This document shows, piece by piece, positions 57,626 to 64,000 of a stretch of DNA of 64,000 bases. Position 1 is the first letter of the stretch; each line of letters starts with the position of its first letter. Position numbers and translations under genes: made by a program. The notes below the pieces were generated by a model. That model did not search any database and was not told the DNA's origin. It saw nothing but the letters and a program-made list of their open reading frames with translations. This stretch comes from Hydractinia symbiolongicarpus (taxonomy: Eukaryota; Cnidaria; Hydrozoa; Anthoathecata; Hydractiniidae). The DNA lies in the NCBI RefSeq assembly GCF_029227915.1, contig NC_079880.1:31489501-31553500 (forward strand). Direction: 5' to 3'.

Positions 57626-59924
57626 AAGTCCTGAGAGCCTTAAATCTAAAGAGGCCAAGTCCATTTTCTTGATTTTGAGAAAAATGGGATTCAAGTTTTT
57701 ACTTGATTCTGAAGTCATTTTTAATATTTATAGGTATGGAAGTAAAACTTTTCTGAAAGCCATGATTATGATTTTGTTTCTTGGATCAAAAGCTGTTAAT
57801 GGCAAAGTAAATAAATCATATGCTACAAAGTAAAAACAACAAAAAGGACTTAGGCTTCTTTAATGCTTACTAATTTTAAATTAAAAGGACTTAGCACCAT
57901 ATGGATATTTTCACTAAAGGGGCCTATGTCCATGCCTTCAAAATTCAATTTTTTGAAAAAGGCCTAAGTCCAAAACATTTCTAAAAGCAGTCCAAACACA
58001 TTCTGAGTACAAAAAATGTCAAAAGTTATTAAACATAAAAAAGGCCTAACTCCATGCTTTTCCTAAAGCCCTGAAGAGAACTAGAATAGAGTAACTGAAT
58101 GAGACTGATAAAAGTGCTGGTAGAAGTACATTTTATTTGAAGTATGAGCTAAATATTTTAAATATCTCTTGAATTTTGCTATTAATATTTATTATACAGG
58201 AATTATTAGACTAGTAGATATTAATCAACAAGAATAATATCAGCTATCAACAAGACTGAAACAGTGTTGAAGAAATAAATAATAGAAGTTTAATAAATTA
58301 GTTGTTATGTGTCTTTATGTCATTAGTCACTTAATCAAGCATGCTTAGAGTTTTATAACATAGCCTTGACAGTGAGCGATATGTAACTAGTATTACCAGT
58401 GTTTTTGAGACTGGATCGTATTGACATTTAGCCAGGCAATGCAAGTTACTGCACCCTAGAGGCTACTCTGAGGCAACTTGAGGCAATATTGTAACGTAAT
58501 GTAATGTTAACCAAAATTGAAAAAGAAACTAAATGAAAATATATTTTATTGAATCTACTGATAAAGATACTTTTAGAGCAGTCTCGGCAAGTCTTGAGTT
58601 ATGAGTAGCTTTTCTGTAAAGGTAAATTTAAAAAAAAAAATTACTTCACAGCAGTAGACTCTTCGTTGTGAGTATTAAAAAAAATCATCAGAAATAGAAA
58701 ATTGAAATCAGGAAGTACAGCCCAAAAGGAGAGCTGATTATTGAAAATAGTACTTAAGACCCCTTAAAAACTATTTTGAATTGATACATAATGAAATTAT
58801 ACAGGGCATATACAGAAAACTCCTATATAATAAGAGTGTTCAGAATCAGCTAACAGTGCTCAATATGGTCAGTTGACCATAGAGCCGTCCCTGTCCCCTG
58901 TTAGAGAATTTGAACAGAACTAAATAAAAGTCATAAATCTTTGGTAACTCTGAAGTGCAAATATTTAGTTTAAACTTAACAAAAACAATGAATCAAACTA
59001 CTGAAATACTTGGAACTATTGCAAAAACTGAATAATAAAAAGTATATAACTTGATCAAAACAGAAAATATAAAGAATAAAAATGACCATGAAAATAAAAA
59101 CTGTTTTAAAAATAAGGAATGAAAAAATATGTTAAAATATATATTAATAGTAGCCTAAGTGAAATTAATTGTTAACTAATGGAATATAGTGCTAATGGGC
59201 GATACTACTAAAGGAACTCTTGAAACTATTTTGTAAATTCTCTATGGAATAAGCGAGAAATGGGGTTAAATAAAGTTTTGCAAATAATTACATGCTGGGA
59301 AGGTTGAAAACTAGTGACTGTCATCTAAGACCTTCCCGTTTTTTAGAATTTTAGGTCAAAATTCAGTCCTCTTTGAAAAATTTGAACAGAACTAAATAAA
59401 GGTGATTAAATCTATGATAACAACTCCAAAGTTTAAAGATTTAGTCTAAAAACTAAACAAGAGCCAATGAAATGTCTAATCAAAATACTGAAATACTGTA
59501 GAAAGTCTGTTAAATTGAACAGCACACCAAAGGCTATGTGTAGTAAATAGCCAATAAAGGCCCACCATTCTCCATCATCTATCATCCATCATCATTCATT
59601 TATCATCTGAATTTTCAACTTCTCCTGTACTTGTCAAACCTTGGTAATATTCGTGAAATTGTGAAAGAATTGCATTATTAGAGCATAATGCAAGCAAATC
59701 CTGAAAAAAATTGTGACTTTGATATTACAGCACATGTTTTTCTATAAGCAAAGGGCTAAATTATGCTCAAAGCTAATGTGTTAATTCCATGCCTATGAAA
59801 CAATCTACATGGTTACTCTCTGGATTCATAAAAACTTGTAAAACATTTTAGGCTAATTATTTAGACAAAATGACAGAGTCTAAGTCTTGTATACTTACAA
59901 ACGTTATGCTTTACCAGGATAACG
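57626..59924. other. Non-coding stretch with repeated GGCCTAAGTCC-like motif
   Basis: Seven variants of GGCCTAAGTCC, each next to an A run, occur in 57615-58060 in both orientations. A diverged direct repeat of about 110-130 bp (with TTTGAACAGAACTAAATAAA) lies at about 58910-59020 and 59372-59500. (CATC)-type low complexity lies at 59568-59612. No gene is supported. Confidence 0.45.
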
Positions 59925-60836
59925 TCACATGAAGCGATTTGAATAAAAATGAATTAAGCTTACCTTTTGCAATGTATTCAACAGAGGTAGTTCTTCTTTG
60001 TATAGTGTTGGCAATTTAAAATCTTTTGGGCCACTCTTCCTTGTTTGTTTGGGTTTTGTACTAACCACAACGTTTGTGAAAGTAGCAGTTACACTATATC
60101 GAACGACAATTGAGATCTTGAAGTCAGTGGAAGGTGCAATTTTTATTTGTCTGACCTTTTTGTCAGGAGATTGATCCTTTATTAATAGGGAAAAAGAACC
60201 ATCTAAATCAGTTTTGAAGTTGTAGAAGTTGTTTGAATCCATTGAAATTACTTTATATGGATTTTTCCTCGCAGCTTTCTCAATCAGCGTGATCCATTGT
60301 GTAGGGTGATGGATGTTAACTCCTTTCTTTGCACGCTCAATAACGGAATGGACCGTATCATTAACATTTGTGTGTGGCCTTTCTATAAGTGCACAAGGTT
60401 GATGACAATACCTTTTTTGTTTGCTGAGATGGATAGCATTTGAACTATAAAACGGTTTTTATTTTGGCCAGTGCAATTGTCAGCAAAAAGATAGAGTGTT
60501 TTTACAATGTCTGGTAATTCTTCAATAAACAATTTCAGGCAACTTGAAATTTCATTGGAGCCACGCTTTGCAATGCTCTGGTTCCACACAAAACAAAAAG
60601 TTGTTTGCGTCACCAAGTTTGTAACCGTTAGATTATAAACGGAAAGTTTACGTTTATAAAAAAAATAGAATTTTGAAGAACGAACGCAGCTACGTATATA
60701 CTTTCATCCTTAGAGGATTCTTCTTTGATATTGTTTTTAAATTGCCTAGTCATTTTTAAATTGCCTAGTCATTTTTATTTTTCAGGTGCATATCATACTT
60801 CTCTTGCAATAAGGTCTTGTTAACAGATACAGACGG

Positions 60837-63565
60837 ACAGATAAAAAAACTCACACTATTTCTAGGTCCCTGAGTTTAAGGGAACCTGAGAATTTCCACT
60901 CAACGAAGCATTTGTATCACTTACTTACTCACCTCCGAAGTGATTGGACGTGTTTTCATCCGTGTTTATCCAAGTGTACTCATGCACTAGAAAGCTCGAA
61001 GACAGCCTTTGCTAATATAACAGAAGTGTCATTTTTTATTTCTTTAACTTACATTGAAATGGCTTATGCTTTAACTAAAACTGATTTAAAGTCTATGAAA
61101 AAAGATGTATCTAATGATATTTATGCTCGTGACTGGAAAAAATTCAGTCATGATGCCTTTAGCACTGAACTACAATATACGGATTGGGATGCTATACTTC
61201 AACCAAGCACAGATGATCCCAATGTATCGTTTGATAATTTTTATAACAGTTTCAACAGTCTTTTGGATAAATACGCTCCATTAAAAACGACTTGTAATAT
61301 AAAAACTAGAAAAAAATCCAATCCTTGGATTACTAATGGTATCCTTACCTCTATTACTAAAAGAGACCTTCTTCATAAACGTTTTTTAAGAGAAAAAGAT
61401 CCATATTTTAAGTCTCTCTTGTTAGAGGTTTCAAAAAGTACCGCAATAAAATTGTAACTCTGTGTAGATTGAGCAAGAGTAATTTTTTCAATAAATATTT
61501 TAGTGATAACCAAAAAAATATTGGCAACATTTGGAAAGGTGTTAAAAATATAATTTCTGTTCGTTCTTCTGCTTCTGCTTCTCCAACCTGTATGAACATT
61601 GATAACTTACTTGTCACTGATCCAGTGACAATTGCTAGCTCTTTTAATAATTATTTTTCATCAATTGCTGACAATATAAGAATGGGCATCCCATTTACAT
61701 CAAAACATTTCTCTTCCTTCTTAAAAGATTCTGTTCCTAATTCAATGTTTCTTTTACCAACTGATGATATTGAAGTTCTCCATTGTATTTCTTCCTTGGA
61801 CCTTGGTAAATCTTCTGGGCCATTTAGCATTCCTGCCCAAATTTTTTCTACTGTTAAAACTGAATTATTCGTTCCACTCTCTAAACTTATAAATTTGTCT
61901 TTTACTTCAGGCATTTTTCCTTCTAATTTAAAAACTGCCAGGGTTATCCCTATTCATAAAAAAGGATCCAAATTGGAACTTACAAATTATCGACCTATAT
62001 CCTTACTTACAAACATTGATAAGATATTTGAAAAACTTATATATAAACGGGTGTATGGGTTTCTTGAAGCTAACAATGTCCTGTATAAGCAACAATTTGG
62101 TTTCAGAAAAAATTACTCAACCTGTCAATCACTAATGAATATCTCTCAAAAAATTATGGATGCTCTTGATAAAGGAAATTATGCATGTGGAGTGTTTATT
62201 GATCTCCAGAAGGCTTTTGATACTGTTGATCATGAAATTCTGCTTACAAAGCTTCATCATTATGGAATTTGAGGTAATGCTCTCTCTTTATTTAGGTCCT
62301 ACTTAATAGGTTGTCAACAATTTGTGTCTTTAAATGGAGCTAGATCAGCAAATAATCTTACCAGACATGGTGTCCCTCAAGGCTCTGTTTTAGGACCACT
62401 TTTATTTTTAATTTATATAAACGACTTGAATTGTGCAATTAACTATTCTATGGTACACCACTTTGCTGATGATACAAACCTCCTGCATTTCAGTGACTCT
62501 TTGAAACAACTGGCCAAACAAATGAATTTAGACCTCAAGCTTCTCTGTCATTGGCTGAATGCTAATAAGATTTCTCTTAATGCTAGCAAGACAGAATACA
62601 TTATATTTAAACATGCACATAAACCTCTGAATTATGATTTTAGGCTTCTCATCAATGGTAAAAGGCTTATGCCTAGTGATTCTATTAAATATCTTGGTGT
62701 TCTATATATTAGATTCTGATTTAAGCTGGAAGACTCAGATCAATAATACTGTTGCCAAGCTCAAGAGGGCTAATGGAGCTTTAGCTAAACTTCGTCATTT
62801 TGTGTCTCAAAATGTCCTTATCCTAGTCTACTATGCCATTTTTCATTCCCACCTGCAATATTGTAATCAAATTTGGGGTCAACCAAAGAGTCTTGATGTT
62901 AATCGTATTGCTGTTTTACAAAATTTTGCTATCAGACTAATGACTTTTGAATCTCGAAGAGCATCATCTAGTATCATCTATGGCAACTTGGAAATCCTCA
63001 AATTCAATGATATTGTCCAGTGTCAGAACATTCTGTTTTTGCATAAGCTTTTTCATGATAAAATGCCTGCTACTATCCAGAATACTTTTGCGGTTGACTT
63101 CAACCATGCCCAGAGCACTTGCGCAGAAAAGGCTGGCTTGATCAATCTTCCTACTGTCAATACCGTTTGTTTTGGTAAAAATTCTATTAGATTGAGCACC
63201 ATTAAATCCTGGAATAAGATACAGACATCAATGACTAAAAAATTTGTTTCCATAGATTACTTTGGTCTGAAAAGTGATCTAAAGAAGTATTTTATTGCCT
63301 CTTATTAATTTGTAACAAATTTTCCCTTTGTTCTCACACGGTTCATTTATCTGGTGATTATATATGTTCGTGCCGTCTTGTGTGTCCTGTGCCGTCTATT
63401 GTACTCGTCCAAGGGTGGCCTTATCCTCGTCTTAGCTTCTGCTATTAGGTAAGGTCTCCCTTCAAAAATAGTTTGTTTGTTTTTTCTCTTTATATTAAAA
63501 TTTATTTAATTATTTGAACTGTACAGCTATTTTTGATTAATAAAATTATCTTATCTTATCTTATC
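60837..63565 (+). mobile_element. 5'-truncated LINE with 7-bp target duplication
   Basis: TTAACAG flanks the insertion at 60830-60836 and 63566-63572. The 3' end is a (TTATC)n tail at about 63545-63565. Reverse transcriptase frames run 61469-62272 (FRKNYSTCQSLMN, FIDLQKAFDTVDHEI), then a TGA, then 62324-62719 (GVPQGSVLGPLLF, FADDTNLL), then after a frameshift 62634-63308. Most of the endonuclease is missing. It is inactive and jockey/CR1-like by motif. Confidence 0.85.
61030..63308 (+). pseudogene. LINE reverse transcriptase, broken
   Basis: The remaining protein starts with part of the region between endonuclease and RT (DWKKFSHDAFSTELQ, KSNPWITNGILTSITKRD). It contains the RT core with FADD at the catalytic site and ends with the C-terminal LINE region (YCNQIWGQPKSLDVNR). 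A frame change lies near 61455, a stop at about 62270 and a further frameshift near 62700. There is no zinc finger. Confidence 0.8.
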
Positions 63566-64000
63566 TTAACAGCATTTCGATATTCCACACAAACATCGCA
63601 TTGATCCTTCTTAGGTTGATGGAACCCTAGATTAAAATTTTCGTTGAAAATCTTACGATAATAATGTTCTTCCACATTGCTAGTAGAGTTTTCTAGCTTG
63701 AAAAGCTGGTACATTTTAGATATGTTCATGTGACAGGTGTATATCTGTCTGATCCTGTCTCCTGTTGGCGTTGTCGATGTGCGCCATTGTGGTATCTTGG
63801 TCTACCATATTTGTTTTTGTTTTTGTAAAATAGGTGAGTATGTGTGTCCAGCGAGAGAGCAGATGTGGGATTTTAACGAGTAAACGACTGTATTTTCAAA
63901 AAACGAAGATAAAACAAAACTTTATAGCTACCAATGTTAGATTGCCGCCATATTTGTTTTTATTTGCTAGACTTTCGGCGCCGTTTAACTAGAACGGCAT

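Larger units (their letters stand above)
59925..63850 (-). pseudogene. DUF7869-like transposon protein gene, split by a LINE
   Basis: Minus-strand remnants flank a LINE. The upstream part (63850-63566) reads TSTTPTGDRIRQIYTCHMN, YRKIFNENFNLGFHQPKKD and CDVCVEYRN. The downstream part (60836-59925) reads LLQEKYDMHLKNKND, YKRKLSVYNLTVTNL, CFVWNQSIAKRGSNEI, YLFADNCTGQNKNRFIVQ and VNDTVHSVIERAK. The D-N-C-x-GQNKN core and the later His/Asp region are what I recall from DUF7869-type RNase H-like proteins common in invertebrate mobile elements. Stops and frame changes (for example near 60765 and 60383) show it is dead. The role is unknown. Confidence 0.55.

Overview
The window is AT-rich animal DNA with spliced host genes, many nested transposable elements and one decayed viral element. 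Spliced exons with GT/AG borders, Rab GTPases, and copia, BEL/Pao and LINE retroelements show that it is metazoan. The style of the repeats and of the virus-like element suggests a cnidarian. That placement is inference, since no species marker was found.

Layout. Positions 1-2.9 kb hold a tRNA-derived SINE-like unit and a broken transposon-type gene. Positions 2.9-14.7 kb hold a Polinton-like viral element (PLV) with no integrase seen: a penton-like jelly-roll protein, two membrane-associated proteins, a double jelly-roll major capsid protein, a KilA/Bro-type protein, a packaging ATPase, several small proteins (one resembling RNA polymerase subunit Rpb7), an HNH-type nuclease and a large protein-primed DNA polymerase B. 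The polymerase, capsid and several other genes carry stops or frameshifts, so this copy is a fossil.

Positions 16.4-43.0 kb hold one host gene on the minus strand, DNA polymerase beta (POLB). I could assemble 13 of its exons plus a 17-nt microexon. Exon 9 was not found, exon 12 has an in-frame TGA and the last exon has an apparent 1-nt deletion. Its introns hold a 7.9-kb composite (0.9-kb inverted arms around a BEL/Pao remnant split by a LINE), an intact full-length LINE with PHD finger and 2A-like motif, two copies of an unclassified 2-kb repeat, and several MITE-like elements.

Positions 44.4-48 kb carry two intact, intronless, tandem Rab22/Rab31/Rab5-type GTPases. Positions 48-51.4 kb have repeats and unassigned candidate exons. 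Positions 51.4-57.6 kb carry an alpha-kinase pseudogene split by a copia element with identical-length 144-bp LTRs and a 5-bp target duplication. Positions 57.6-59.9 kb are non-coding with an odd repeated motif. Positions 59.9-63.9 kb carry a DUF7869-like gene split by a 5'-truncated LINE with a 7-bp target duplication.

The host genes (POLB, the Rabs) have no evident joint function. The dominant theme is repeated insertion of mobile DNA into introns and into already dead genes. All family names come from recognising motifs by eye; no database search was possible.
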